41,237 bases of DNA from Elusimicrobiota bacterium (GTDB lineage: Bacteria > Elusimicrobiota > UBA5214 > JBBAAG01). The DNA lies in assembly GCA_041658405.1 (NCBI GenBank), contig JBBAAG010000021.1, positions 1 to 41,237 of the forward strand. Reading direction: 5' to 3'. The position numbers and the translations under genes were made by a program. The notes beneath the pieces are model-generated. The model did no database searches and had not been told where the DNA came from. It saw nothing but the letters and a program-made list of their open reading frames with translations. Positions within the stretch are counted from its first letter, which is position 1, and every line of letters starts with the position of its first letter. Of this stretch, positions 16,907-25,557 are shown one piece after another.

Positions 16907-17839
16907 TTAGATACTGGTTAATTTCACAACTTTGCCGTTACGTTCCCGCGATAGTTCCGCGGCTATCAATATTTTTATACTTATAAATGTATCCCGATGG
17001 TTAAACGGTAATTTCCGTGTTTTCAACATTTCAACATAATCTACCAGCATCGCTTTGAATGATGAGAACGAGTCTGTTGTTGTCAGGACAAGATTGTTTT
17101 TCGTACCGTAAAACGTAAAATGCATTGCCGGCACGGTATTTTTGAAACACTGCAGGACCGCGTGGCTGCCGTTCTTATAACGCAGATAGATTATATGTTC
17201 TTCATCCTTCCCCAAGTTCTGTACATATTCCACATCGTAACCCATAATACTGCATACACCGTCAATTGCGTGGATACCATATGTGTTCCAGTATTTAGGA
17301 ACCATTGCGGTGGCAGTGAGAATACTGCCAAGTTTAGGTTTTGCGTTTAAAATATTTTTTACGTACCGCATGCTTGAACAGGACATTATTAGCTTTCCGC
17401 GGGAATAATACTGTTCAAACTTATTTAGGTCCGGTAATGACGTAGCTAACGGTTTGTCTATAAGTATCGGGATGTTCATTCGGATAAACCGCTCGCCGTA
17501 CTTTAAATGAGTATTCCCGTCGTCACGGGCAAGGATTACGCCATCCACCGCGCCTATCATATCATCAAGGTTGGTGATAACATTCGCAATTAATGACGCA
17601 TCAGCAATTTTTTGAGACTCCCGTTTATCCTGTGTCCATATGTGAGTAACTTTAGCGTCAGGTATACACATTGTCCGCGGGTTCTGTTCCCCGAGATACT
17701 GCGGGATTACGGGAAACGGGCATTTAGCCATTTCTTTTTTGTCATACCCGTTAAAGATTGCGCTCCACGAGTATGGATGGCCGTTCCCCGGGCTATGCCC
17801 GATGATTCCGAGCTTGAATATTTTGCGGGTACTTGTCAT
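16907..17839 (-). CDS. Gfo/Idh/MocA-like oxidoreductase, divergent
   Basis: 310-residue member of the Gfo/Idh/MocA superfamily. The fold is suggested by the N-terminal strand KLGIIGHSPGNG, VDGVILARDDGNTHL, and IPILIDKPLAT, where the usual EKP is DKP. The dinucleotide loop HSPGNGHPYSW is unlike the canonical GxGxxG. Its ATG overlaps the upstream dehydrogenase stop (4 bp), so translation is probably coupled. With its two upstream neighbours it forms a tight SDR/MocA/MocA unit. The substrate is unknown; reduced or altered cofactor binding is possible. Confidence 0.82.
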   Translation of the reverse strand: MTSTRKIFKLGIIGHSPGNGHPYSWSAIFNGYDKKEMAKCPFPVIPQYLGEQNPRTMCIPDAKVTHIWTQDKRESQKIADASLIANVITNLDDMIGAVDGVILARDDGNTHLKYGERFIRMNIPILIDKPLATSLPDLNKFEQYYSRGKLIMSCSSMRYVKNILNAKPKLGSILTATAMVPKYWNTYGIHAIDGVCSIMGYDVEYVQNLGKDEEHIIYLRYKNGSHAVLQCFKNTVPAMHFTFYGTKNNLVLTTTDSFSSFKAMLVDYVEMLKTRKLPFNHRDTFISIKILIAAELSRERNGKVVKLTSI

Positions 17840-18834
17840 AGGTTTACAAACTTTCCGGAACGCTGTGACGATTTAGCAGCGAGGCATACGCGTAAAGTGG
17901 ATTCTGCGTCAGAGAGGGATGTAGGGAACGCGCGTTTACCATCAATCGCGGCAATAAAATCGTTTGCCTGTGCGATGAAAGGTTCATCTGCTGTGACATT
18001 GAAATGTTTCAGCACGTGCCACTTTGAATCATCAGTATTTGAATACAAAATTGTATGCGTCGTTTTGGTTGCATGAAATAAAAGATTTCCTTTTGTACCT
18101 ACGATTTCAACATCAGCTGCGAACGGTTTCTGGAACTGGTTTTGGAAAATATCAGCAACCGCACTGTTTTTTGTAAATCTAATAAGCAGCGCAACAGTGT
18201 CTTCACACTCAACTTTACGGAGGACCATCTTGTCGTACATAGCAGTAACCTGTTTTGGCGATCCTAATATCCATTCTATGAGATTAACGATATGGCTTGC
18301 TGCATCGAGTATACACCCGCCGCCCATGTTTTCGTATGCGTAATAGATACGCTGGTAATCCGGGCGGTACTTAGTATAGTCCTGCGAAAAGTTTGTGCGT
18401 GCCATTTTGAGCTCACCGATTTTGCCGGATAACGCGTACTTTCTCAAAGTTTTGTATGACATCTGGCTTCTTCTGACATACGCAACCCCGCAGGGTAGGC
18501 GTTTTCTATGGACTATGGATTTAAGTTTATCCACGCCATTGAAATCGAGGGATAAAGGTTTCTCCAACAAAAACGGGATGCCTTCTTCCGCGCAGCGGGT
18601 TGCCATTGGAATATGATAATTCGGCGGTGTGGCAAGTAAAATACCGTCAAACTGGCGTAAATCAACTTTCCTAAAATCTGTGTATACGTTTTTGACCGCA
18701 TACTTTTGTTTTAACTGTTCCAACCTCGAGGGGTTGGGTTCACATACATAAACTACCGCTTTTTTTGTTGCTATAAAACACCGTATATGGCGTTCACCGA
18801 TCCCGCCGCCGCCAACGATTAAGATCTTTTTCAT
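17836..18834 (-). CDS. Gfo/Idh/MocA family oxidoreductase
   Basis: 332-residue NAD(P)-dependent oxidoreductase. It begins MKKILIVGGGGIGERHIRCF, a canonical Rossmann loop, and carries the EKP motif in FLLEKPLSLD. The catalytic half includes GGGCILDAASHIVNLIEWILG, with Asp and His at the expected positions. It overlaps the SDR gene upstream (4 bp) and the divergent MocA-like gene downstream (4 bp), so all three are probably translationally coupled. A pathway of sequential sugar oxidation and reduction, perhaps for making an unusual surface sugar, is a reasonable inference. Confidence 0.9.
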   Translation of the reverse strand: MKKILIVGGGGIGERHIRCFIATKKAVVYVCEPNPSRLEQLKQKYAVKNVYTDFRKVDLRQFDGILLATPPNYHIPMATRCAEEGIPFLLEKPLSLDFNGVDKLKSIVHRKRLPCGVAYVRRSQMSYKTLRKYALSGKIGELKMARTNFSQDYTKYRPDYQRIYYAYENMGGGCILDAASHIVNLIEWILGSPKQVTAMYDKMVLRKVECEDTVALLIRFTKNSAVADIFQNQFQKPFAADVEIVGTKGNLLFHATKTTHTILYSNTDDSKWHVLKHFNVTADEPFIAQANDFIAAIDGKRAFPTSLSDAESTLRVCLAAKSSQRSGKFVNL

Positions 18835-19616
18835 TTCGCTGTATACCCCCCATCTACCATAAGATTCGTACCTGTGACATACCCTGATGCGTCGGAGACC
18901 AGGAAAACAATTGCGCCTTTAATATCATTGATATCAGCCATGCGGTTAAGGAATGTGCGTTTGCAGTAACGCGTAACAAAGGTTTTATCCTGGTTATTAA
19001 AGAACCCGCCCGGTGCAATACTGTTAACCCGGATACCATACTTTCCGTACTGCGCAGCAAAGTATTTCGTGAGGTTAACTAAGCCGGCTTTATGAAAGAA
19101 ATAGTCCGGGGGGAGAATACCTTCCATCGGCGTGCCTTCGTATAATGAGAGGTCCGGCCCGACAATACCCTGGATTGACGCGATATTGAGGATACTACCC
19201 TTAACTTTCCTGCGGATCATCAGGTTCGCAACTTCGCGGGTAAGCGAGAACGTTCCCGTTGCGTTTACCGCCATTGATTGTTCCCACTTAGCAATATCAT
19301 CGTCCAAACGCCACATAGAGCGGAGGACCGAGTTGTTGACCAAAAAGTCAAGTTTCTTGAAATCTTTCGCTATCTCCGCGGTAAAGTTGAGGATACTGTT
19401 ATTTACCGAGAGGTCGAGTTGGTAGGGATAAATTTTGTACTTCTTCTTTTTATACTCTTTCGCGAACTTCTTACTTTTTTCAATATCACGTGAGGCAATG
19501 ATTATACCCGCTCCGGCTTCACATAAACCTTCGACGATACTGCGGCCGTAAATCCCTGCTCCGCCGGTAACGATCCCGGTTTTTCCTTTCAGCGAAAAAT
19601 TGTTTAGTACTCCCAT
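18831..19616 (-). CDS. Short-chain dehydrogenase/reductase (SDR)
   Basis: 261-residue classical SDR from ATG 19616. It has TGGAGIYG for TGxxxGxG cofactor binding, LVNNS where NNAG is usual, catalytic Ser in NIASIQG, YxxxK as YFFHK, and a C-terminal VTGTNLMVDGGYT. The stretch between the active Ser and Tyr is longer than usual and contains VGPDLSLYEGTPM, which recalls SDRs of sugar-nucleotide and flagellin-glycan pathways (a resemblance from memory, not proven). The frame opens at a TTG two codons earlier, but AAGGAC is correctly spaced only for the ATG. It is the first gene of the coupled SDR/MocA/MocA unit, with a promoter at 19683-19712. Confidence 0.92.
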   Translation of the reverse strand: MGVLNNFSLKGKTGIVTGGAGIYGRSIVEGLCEAGAGIIIASRDIEKSKKFAKEYKKKKYKIYPYQLDLSVNNSILNFTAEIAKDFKKLDFLVNNSVLRSMWRLDDDIAKWEQSMAVNATGTFSLTREVANLMIRRKVKGSILNIASIQGIVGPDLSLYEGTPMEGILPPDYFFHKAGLVNLTKYFAAQYGKYGIRVNSIAPGGFFNNQDKTFVTRYCKRTFLNRMADINDIKGAIVFLVSDASGYVTGTNLMVDGGYTAK

Positions 19617-19682
19617 TCCCAACGTCCTTTCTTATTTAACTGTTGAGGTAACTTATCAACTGTTATCATTGGTTACTCGTGA

Positions 19683-19712
19683 ATTATATCATTATTGCAG
19701 GAGTGCATTCAA
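19683..19712 (-). promoter_or_regulatory. Promoter for SDR/MocA operon
   Basis: On the minus strand: TTGAAT (19712-19707), an 18 bp spacer and TATAAT (19688-19683). The predicted start is near 19676, about 60 nt before the SDR ATG. It begins right after the stop of the polyferredoxin gene at 19728; no clear terminator separates them. Confidence 0.5.
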
Positions 19713-19727
19713 ATATTCGAATTATTG

Positions 19728-21065
19728 TTATGCGCGGATAACGCGGATTGCAGCGTTACCTTCTACGGGACACGCGTTCTCGCAGATCCCGCAGCCAATA
19801 CATAAATCAGGTATGACATAAGGTTCGTCCATAGGCTTTACTGCGCGAATCCTCACAGCTTTCTCCGGAATAGGACACATTTCTTCACAGATCAAGCATT
19901 TGATGCATCGTTCATAGTCAATCACAGCGGTACCAATCACTGTGTTTTGTTTATCAACCAATTTGAGGTTAGGTATTGCTCCGGTGGGACACGATTTCCC
20001 GCATTTAATGCATGAGTACGCGCAATACCCTACCCGGGGGATAAACCGCGGAATATAAAACGATGTCAGCCCGTTCCCAACTTCCGGATGTAATCCTTTA
20101 GTAGGACATACCTGGAAACACGCACCGCAGCGGATACACTTTTTTTCAAAGTCTTCATCATCCGCAACACCCGGTGGGCGGAGGGAAACACTTCTCCTGC
20201 GGTTCCATCCGGGGATATGTTTTAATACAATCCCCGCAGCAATACCCGTTGCTACCGACCCTATGAACTCACGGCGGGTAATCGCAACCTTTGGCTTATC
20301 AGAATCATCATTTTTTAGTGCAGAATATTTTATAGCTTTTGTAGGGCACGTTTCTGCGCAGAGACGGCAGTTAACGCATTCTGACGGGTTAAGCACATAC
20401 ATTTCTTTTTCTATAGTGTTTACGGGGCATACTTTTATACAGCGTTCACAGCGTATACACTTTTCATTCTCGATAGTAAGTTTGTACCTACTAAACTTTG
20501 TTAGCCATGCGTAACCCGCGCCTGACGGGCAAAAGGTTTTGCACCATAACCTCTTTGAGAAGATGTTTAACAGCGGAACCACAAGAAATAACGCTAACCC
20601 CGCCCAGTGGAGGAATGTTACTTCCATAACTCCGGTAGGGAATCCTGTGGTGAACCCCGTAATCCCGCGATATATACGCGTGACGGGTTCGAACCACCAA
20701 AAAAGTTGGATACCCAAAAAAGTTAACCCAACTAAAAAGAGTAATACATAATATTTGAATTTAGGGTAATGCAGAACATAGCGTTTCTTTAAATCCGTCC
20801 ACCAAAGAAAGTCAGATATGCTGCCCAACGGGCATATCCATCCGCAGTACACACGGCCAAAGAGTAGTGTTAATCCAAAAACTGAAATAATTATCAAAAA
20901 AGTTATCAGTATGGATAAAATATTATTTGTAGACATTACCGCAAATACTGGGGTGAAAGAAATAATGTTTGACTGGAACGCATAGGGTATACCAAAGAAG
21001 AATAGTATGGTAAATACCGTAAAGGATAATAACTGTACTATCCGCCGGAACTGTATGGTCTTCAC
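19728..21065 (-). CDS. Membrane polyferredoxin, NapH-like N-terminus fused to NapG-like ferredoxin
   Basis: 445 residues. The N-terminal part (1-215) has about four to five membrane segments, with CGWICPLG (74-81) and CKTFCPSG (175-182) as in NapH/MauN-type proteins. Two ferredoxin clusters follow (203-214 and 230-241). A twin-arginine-like RREFIG sits inside the protein at 264-269 with a hydrophobic stretch after it. Four more Cys-rich motifs (310-321, 348-360, 387-398 and 422-433) follow, as in NapG. Predicted role: electron transfer between the quinone pool or cytoplasm and a periplasmic or surface redox partner. The start is GTG at 21065, overlapping the DUF362 stop by 4 bp. Confidence 0.88.
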   Translation of the reverse strand: MKTIQFRRIVQLLSFTVFTILFFFGIPYAFQSNIISFTPVFAVMSTNNILSILITFLIIISVFGLTLLFGRVYCGWICPLGSISDFLWWTDLKKRYVLHYPKFKYYVLLFLVGLTFLGIQLFWWFEPVTRIYRGITGFTTGFPTGVMEVTFLHWAGLALFLVVPLLNIFSKRLWCKTFCPSGAGYAWLTKFSRYKLTIENEKCIRCERCIKVCPVNTIEKEMYVLNPSECVNCRLCAETCPTKAIKYSALKNDDSDKPKVAITRREFIGSVATGIAAGIVLKHIPGWNRRRSVSLRPPGVADDEDFEKKCIRCGACFQVCPTKGLHPEVGNGLTSFYIPRFIPRVGYCAYSCIKCGKSCPTGAIPNLKLVDKQNTVIGTAVIDYERCIKCLICEEMCPIPEKAVRIRAVKPMDEPYVIPDLCIGCGICENACPVEGNAAIRVIRA

Positions 21066-22018
21066 TTCTTCCCAAAATCCTTTATCACGACGTTAACCTT
21101 AGCGAGGTCCATCTCGCCAAGCCCGCGGTCATACGCTTCTTTTATATACCCGATCTCCTCAGGTTTGTACTTAAACAACGTAGCGGTATACGCATCAACC
21201 GCCACGATGTCTGTTGACATCGCAACGGTATCCCATTGTTCAACATCCTCCGGCATACCACCGCTGGGGCCATTACGTAACCTCGCACGTACGGCGTCCA
21301 TCACCACAAGTTTAGGTTTAGTAACCAAACAAAGGTCTGCAAGCCAGGGGTGCATGTTCGAATGGAATAACCCGCGGTTACCCCCGACGATACCAAGATA
21401 ATTTTTTATCCCTAACGATAATTTAGTAAACCCGTGATGTTTTGCTATAGGAACGTTGATCCAGGCGTTACATTCGAGAATATCCTTCACAAAAGGCCAT
21501 TCTTTTAAGGCCACACCGCCTGGGATTGCGGTGTTTATATACATACTTTTGGTTACAAACTTAACTTCCGCACCGGCATCACGCGCAGCTTTCTCAATTC
21601 CGGAATTTCTGTAGGAGTCCTCCGCTCGTGAACACGGGCGGTCGAGCATCACAACTTTCTTTGCACCAGCGGAGTACGCGAGTTTTATAAGTTCTGCGAC
21701 AACTTCCGGGTTTGTGGTGCACGCGAGTTCCGGTGTGCGATCGAACCCAATGTTGGGTTTGATAACCACAACATCACCCTTTTTCACAAACTTTTCCATC
21801 CCGCCCATCAGAGTTATACACTGACGGATAAGTTCTCCGGGTTCCGCATTTTTTGTTACGTTAACCACTGCCCCCATGTTTTTTTCTGCGGGTTGGGGTT
21901 TAGTTTTTTTCTTTTTCTCTGCTGCGAATACTGACAGTGGGCTGGTTATCGCTGCGGTGAGACCCGCTTGTGCTACAGTTTTTAAGAATTCTCTGCGTGT
22001 AAGTTTTTTGTTACTCAT
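21062..22018 (-). CDS. DUF362 protein with Tat signal
   Basis: 318-residue protein with an N-terminal twin-arginine signal (TRREFLKTVAQAG) and cleavage plausible after VFAA, followed by a Lys-rich stretch. The rest matches the DUF362 family, which often accompanies ferredoxin domains: VVIKPNIGFDRTPEL, VVMLDRPCSRAEDSYRNSG, WINVPIAKHHGFTKLSLGIKN and DIVAVDAYTATLF. The biochemical function of DUF362 is not established. It overlaps the phosphoesterase gene upstream and the polyferredoxin downstream by 4 bp each, so the pair probably forms one exported redox module. The Tat signal suggests folding, or cofactor loading, before export. Confidence 0.9.
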   Translation of the reverse strand: MSNKKLTRREFLKTVAQAGLTAAITSPLSVFAAEKKKKTKPQPAEKNMGAVVNVTKNAEPGELIRQCITLMGGMEKFVKKGDVVVIKPNIGFDRTPELACTTNPEVVAELIKLAYSAGAKKVVMLDRPCSRAEDSYRNSGIEKAARDAGAEVKFVTKSMYINTAIPGGVALKEWPFVKDILECNAWINVPIAKHHGFTKLSLGIKNYLGIVGGNRGLFHSNMHPWLADLCLVTKPKLVVMDAVRARLRNGPSGGMPEDVEQWDTVAMSTDIVAVDAYTATLFKYKPEEIGYIKEAYDRGLGEMDLAKVNVVIKDFGKK

Positions 22019-22554
22019 TTTTGTACCTCCAACTCCTGCAGGACTTCATCGTTGTCAAAACAGTATATCGTATAATTCACTGTTGTCTCAAGAATATCAG
22101 TTACAGCGTAGGACATAGGATACCCGCGGTTATCCGACGGTTTCAAATGCCCTGGGTTTAGCCATACAATACTTCCGCGGAGTTCAACCGCAGGGATATG
22201 TTTATGCCCGTAGAACACAGCATTAACTTCGCGGTTACGCGTAACATCATCAATCCTTAAATCTCCCGGCAGGTCGTGGGTGGTAGAGTTTGGCGTGTGG
22301 GATAACAAAACTTTGTATCCGTTGAACTCTACAATCTTACGGTTTGATACTTTAGGGTTTAAATAATCCTTATGATAAATCCCGGGGACGGTATGAACAG
22401 GAACCGGTAGTTTATCAGGTAATTCATTAATGTCTGTATGTTCATCACCAAGATGAATTATAACATCAACTTTGTGGTGGTTAACAAACCGTTCTACCAC
22501 GCGGGAGAGTGTATCCGTACTTCCATGGGTATCACTTATCACACCAAGCTTCAT
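22015..22554 (-). CDS. YfcE/MJ0936-type metallophosphoesterase
   Basis: 179-residue calcineurin-like phosphoesterase. Metal-binding motifs visible are SDTHG (Asp8, His10), HLGDEH (Asp37), LLSHTP and FYGHKH. The usual GNxD/GNHE motif is replaced by PGIYHKD, so the Asn ligand is missing from its normal place. WLNPGH near the C-terminus is typical of the family. Members hydrolyse phosphodiesters in vitro; the physiological role is unknown. Start and stop are coupled: its ATG shares one base with the gatB stop (TAATG), and its stop overlaps the DUF362 start. Confidence 0.87.
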   Translation of the reverse strand: MKLGVISDTHGSTDTLSRVVERFVNHHKVDVIIHLGDEHTDINELPDKLPVPVHTVPGIYHKDYLNPKVSNRKIVEFNGYKVLLSHTPNSTTHDLPGDLRIDDVTRNREVNAVFYGHKHIPAVELRGSIVWLNPGHLKPSDNRGYPMSYAVTDILETTVNYTIYCFDNDEVLQELEVQK

Positions 22555-24011
22555 TAAATATTTTCTTTTATCAATTTATTTACAACCGCGGGGTTAGCCT
22601 TACCCTGCGATTTTTTCATTACCGCTCCGACAATAGCGAATACCGCGCGTTCTTTACCTGCCTTAAATTCAGCAACGGCTTTTGGGTTTTCATTAATCGC
22701 TTCGATAACTAACTTCAGGATTGCGGATTCATCAGATATCTGTACTAACCCTTTTGATTTAACGATATCTTCCGGTTTCCCGCCGGTATTGCACATTTCG
22801 GTGAATACGGTTTTCGCGATTTTACCGGAGATCGTGCCGTCGGTAAGAAGTTTTATGAGCCCCGCGAGGTTTACTGCAGTAACGGGGCTTAAGGAAATAT
22901 CTTTTTTGTTGGTGTTAAGATACCCAAGGAGGTCAGTGGTGATCCAGTTAGTTACGGGTTTAGCCGCATCATTATTGTTAAGCCCAAGTTTTACGCAGGA
23001 AGTAACTGTTTCCTCAAAATAATCAGCTAACGCTTTCTCCGCAGTAAGTACCCCGGCGTCGTAGTCGTTAAGCCCGTATTCTTTAACAAACCGAGATTTT
23101 CTTGCTAACGGTAGTTCAGGTAAGGAGGTTTTTATTTCGGTTACCCATTCCCGGGAAGGTTTAAACGGTACGAGGTCGGGTTCCGGGAAGTAGCGGTAAT
23201 CATGCGCAAATTCTTTACTCCGCATAGATTTTGTTTCATTAATATCGGTATCCCATAACCGCGTTTCCTGGATAATCTTACCTCCGGAGGATAATGTTTC
23301 GTTTTGTCTTACTATTTCGTAGAGTAATGCTGTGTGTAATGACTTAAACGAGTTCATGTTCTTAATCTCAACCTTAGTCCCTAGTTCATCGCCAGGTTTT
23401 GCGATAGAAATATTTGCGTCACACCGTAAAGTACCTTTTTCCATGTCACAGTCAGAAACGTCAATGTACCGCAGGATACTTTTTAGTGTAGTGAGATACT
23501 CAACCGCTTCATCCGCGGAGGTAATGTCGGGTTCAGAAACTATTTCCATTAACCCAATACCCGTACGGTTAAGGTCTACTAATGAATACTCAAGTTCTCT
23601 CGCACCAATAGCGTGTAATAACTTCCCCGCGTCTTCTTCAAGGTGTACCCTTGTAATACCTATACGCTTACCCGTGGAGGGTAGGGTTACAGAACCTTTT
23701 ATACACAACGGTAGTTCGTACTGGGATACCTGATAATTCTTTGGGAGGTCAGGGTAAAAGTATTGTTTTCTCGCAAAAACTGAATGTTCAGAGATTGAAC
23801 ATCCCAACGCTAATCCTGTTCTTATAGTAAACTCCACAGCTTTTTTGTTCATTACCGGTAATACACCGGGCTGGCCTGTGCATACCGCGCAGATGTTGTG
23901 GTTGGGTTCCGCCCCGAATTCTGTTGAGCACCCGCAAAAAAGTTTTGATACTGTCTTCACCTGAACATGTACTTCAAGCCCGATTGTTGGTTTATAGTTT
24001 AGTGTGTTCAT
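22554..24011 (-). CDS. gatB: Asp-tRNA(Asn)/Glu-tRNA(Gln) amidotransferase subunit B
   Basis: 485-residue GatB. The N-terminal block TIGLEVHVQVKTVSKLFC, the Cys-rich CAVCTGQPGVLPV, HLEEDAGKLLH, DLNRTGIGLMEIV and DYRYFPEPDL are all characteristic. The C-terminal YqeY-like helical domain ends in KGKANPAVVNKLI-type sequence. GatB binds and activates the mischarged tRNA and transfers ammonia delivered by GatA. The frame is open to 24062 inside gatA, but ATG 24011 starts at the conserved region, 23 bp after the gatA stop, with AAGGAA upstream. It completes a GatCAB set with the genes at 24035 and 26890. Confidence 0.97.
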   Translation of the reverse strand: MNTLNYKPTIGLEVHVQVKTVSKLFCGCSTEFGAEPNHNICAVCTGQPGVLPVMNKKAVEFTIRTGLALGCSISEHSVFARKQYFYPDLPKNYQVSQYELPLCIKGSVTLPSTGKRIGITRVHLEEDAGKLLHAIGARELEYSLVDLNRTGIGLMEIVSEPDITSADEAVEYLTTLKSILRYIDVSDCDMEKGTLRCDANISIAKPGDELGTKVEIKNMNSFKSLHTALLYEIVRQNETLSSGGKIIQETRLWDTDINETKSMRSKEFAHDYRYFPEPDLVPFKPSREWVTEIKTSLPELPLARKSRFVKEYGLNDYDAGVLTAEKALADYFEETVTSCVKLGLNNNDAAKPVTNWITTDLLGYLNTNKKDISLSPVTAVNLAGLIKLLTDGTISGKIAKTVFTEMCNTGGKPEDIVKSKGLVQISDESAILKLVIEAINENPKAVAEFKAGKERAVFAIVGAVMKKSQGKANPAVVNKLIKENI

Positions 24012-24034
24012 AATAAATCTTAAATTCCTTCTAT

Positions 24035-25510
24035 CTATACTTTCATCCCGGGAAACGCCCATCCGCGGTGCTGCTCATACGCATACGCTGTTTGCAACAC
24101 TTTAACTTCATCAAAATGTTTGCCGAATACCTGCATCCCTATCGGTAACCCGTTACCTGAGAACCCGCAGGGGATGTTTAACCCCGGAATCCCCGCGAGG
24201 TTACACGAGATTGTGAATATATCAGATAAATACATCTGTAACGGATCGTCCATCTTCGCACCGATCTTAAACGCTGCGGTTGGGCAGGTGGGCGTTATTA
24301 TGACGTCTACTTGTTTAAACGCGTTCTCAAAATCCTGGCGTAACAACGTCCGCACTTTTTGTGCTTTAAGATAATACGCGTCGTAGTATCCCGACGATAG
24401 AGTGTATGTACCAAGCATGATCCGGCGTTTAACTTCCGGGCCAAAACCGTCACCCCTTGATTTCTCGTATAATTCCAGGAGGTCAGCAGCGTCTTTACTG
24501 CGGTATCCGAACCTTATACCATCATACCTCGCGAGGTTAGCACTGGCTTCCGCGGGTGCGATTATATAATATACCGCCAATGCGTATTCTGTATGGGGGA
24601 GAGACACTTCCACAACTTCCGCGCCAAGTGATTCCAATACTTTCACTGCGTTACGTACTGAGGTTTCAACTTCTTTATCAATCCCGGAAATAAAATATTC
24701 TTTTGGTAACCCTATCTTCAACCCTTTTATCACATCACCTGATTTTTGTATTGCATCAACATAATCCGGGGTTTGCATATCTACTGACGTAGAATCTTTG
24801 GTATCATGTCCCGCAATAACGTTAAGTAATAACGCAAGGTCGGGGATACTATTTGCAAACGGGCCAATTTGGTCAAGTGAGGATGCAAAAGCGAATAAGC
24901 CGTAGCGTGAAACAAGCCCGTAGGTAGGTTTTAACCCTGAGATTCCGCAGCAGGATGCTGGTTGCCGGATACTTCCGCCGGTATCACTCCCGATTGCTAG
25001 GGGTACCATCTTTGAAGCAACCGCCGCTGCACTACCGCCGCTTGACCCTCCGGGTATGGAGTCCAGGTCCCATGGATTACGCGTGATACCATAAAACGAT
25101 GTTTCAGTGGAGGAACCCATTGCGAACTCATCCATATTAGTTCTCCCGACGAGGATCGCATCCGCGGCTACCAGGCGGTTAATAATCTCTGCGTTATACG
25201 GCGAGACATACCCCTGCATAATCTTGGATGCACATGTGCAAAGTTTGCCTTTGATCGCGATATTATCCTTGATTGCTATAGGCACACCGGCAAGCGCGCC
25301 AAGTGTTTTTGGGTTATCAGCGAGTTTGGATTCAAGTTCTTTCACCCGCGAAGAAATACTGTCCTCAAATACTTCAACAAAAGCGTTTAGTTTAGGATTT
25401 GTATCCTTTACCCGTGCGAGATACGTTCCGACCACTTCCGAAGGTGAAACTTTATTTGTTTTTACGTTATCAACAATTTCCTGGACCGAACATTTTTTTG
25501 TGTCTATCAT
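24035..25510 (-). CDS. gatA: Asp-tRNA(Asn)/Glu-tRNA(Gln) amidotransferase subunit A
   Basis: 491-residue amidase-signature glutaminase of GatCAB. The Ser-cisSer-Lys triad is visible: Lys in VPIAIKDNIA, cis-Ser in GGSSGGSAAAVAS and the nucleophile Ser in GSDTGGSIRQPAS. GLKPTYGLVSRYGL and the C-terminal CGFSGNGLPIGMQ are also conserved. GatA releases ammonia from glutamine for transfer to Glu-tRNA or Asp-tRNA. It follows the cyclophilin gene by 47 bp and precedes gatB by 23 bp. The ATG at 25510 begins in normal register with the family. Confidence 0.97.
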   Translation of the reverse strand: MIDTKKCSVQEIVDNVKTNKVSPSEVVGTYLARVKDTNPKLNAFVEVFEDSISSRVKELESKLADNPKTLGALAGVPIAIKDNIAIKGKLCTCASKIMQGYVSPYNAEIINRLVAADAILVGRTNMDEFAMGSSTETSFYGITRNPWDLDSIPGGSSGGSAAAVASKMVPLAIGSDTGGSIRQPASCCGISGLKPTYGLVSRYGLFAFASSLDQIGPFANSIPDLALLLNVIAGHDTKDSTSVDMQTPDYVDAIQKSGDVIKGLKIGLPKEYFISGIDKEVETSVRNAVKVLESLGAEVVEVSLPHTEYALAVYYIIAPAEASANLARYDGIRFGYRSKDAADLLELYEKSRGDGFGPEVKRRIMLGTYTLSSGYYDAYYLKAQKVRTLLRQDFENAFKQVDVIITPTCPTAAFKIGAKMDDPLQMYLSDIFTISCNLAGIPGLNIPCGFSGNGLPIGMQVFGKHFDEVKVLQTAYAYEQHRGWAFPGMKV

Positions 25511-25557
25511 TCTACACCCAACCCCTGTCTTTAACTATATACATACTGGCTTAATAA

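Noticed and set aside
24012..24062. Upstream start for gatB inside gatA
   Set aside because: The extra residues are not conserved-looking, and ATG 24011 begins at the family's normal N-terminus.
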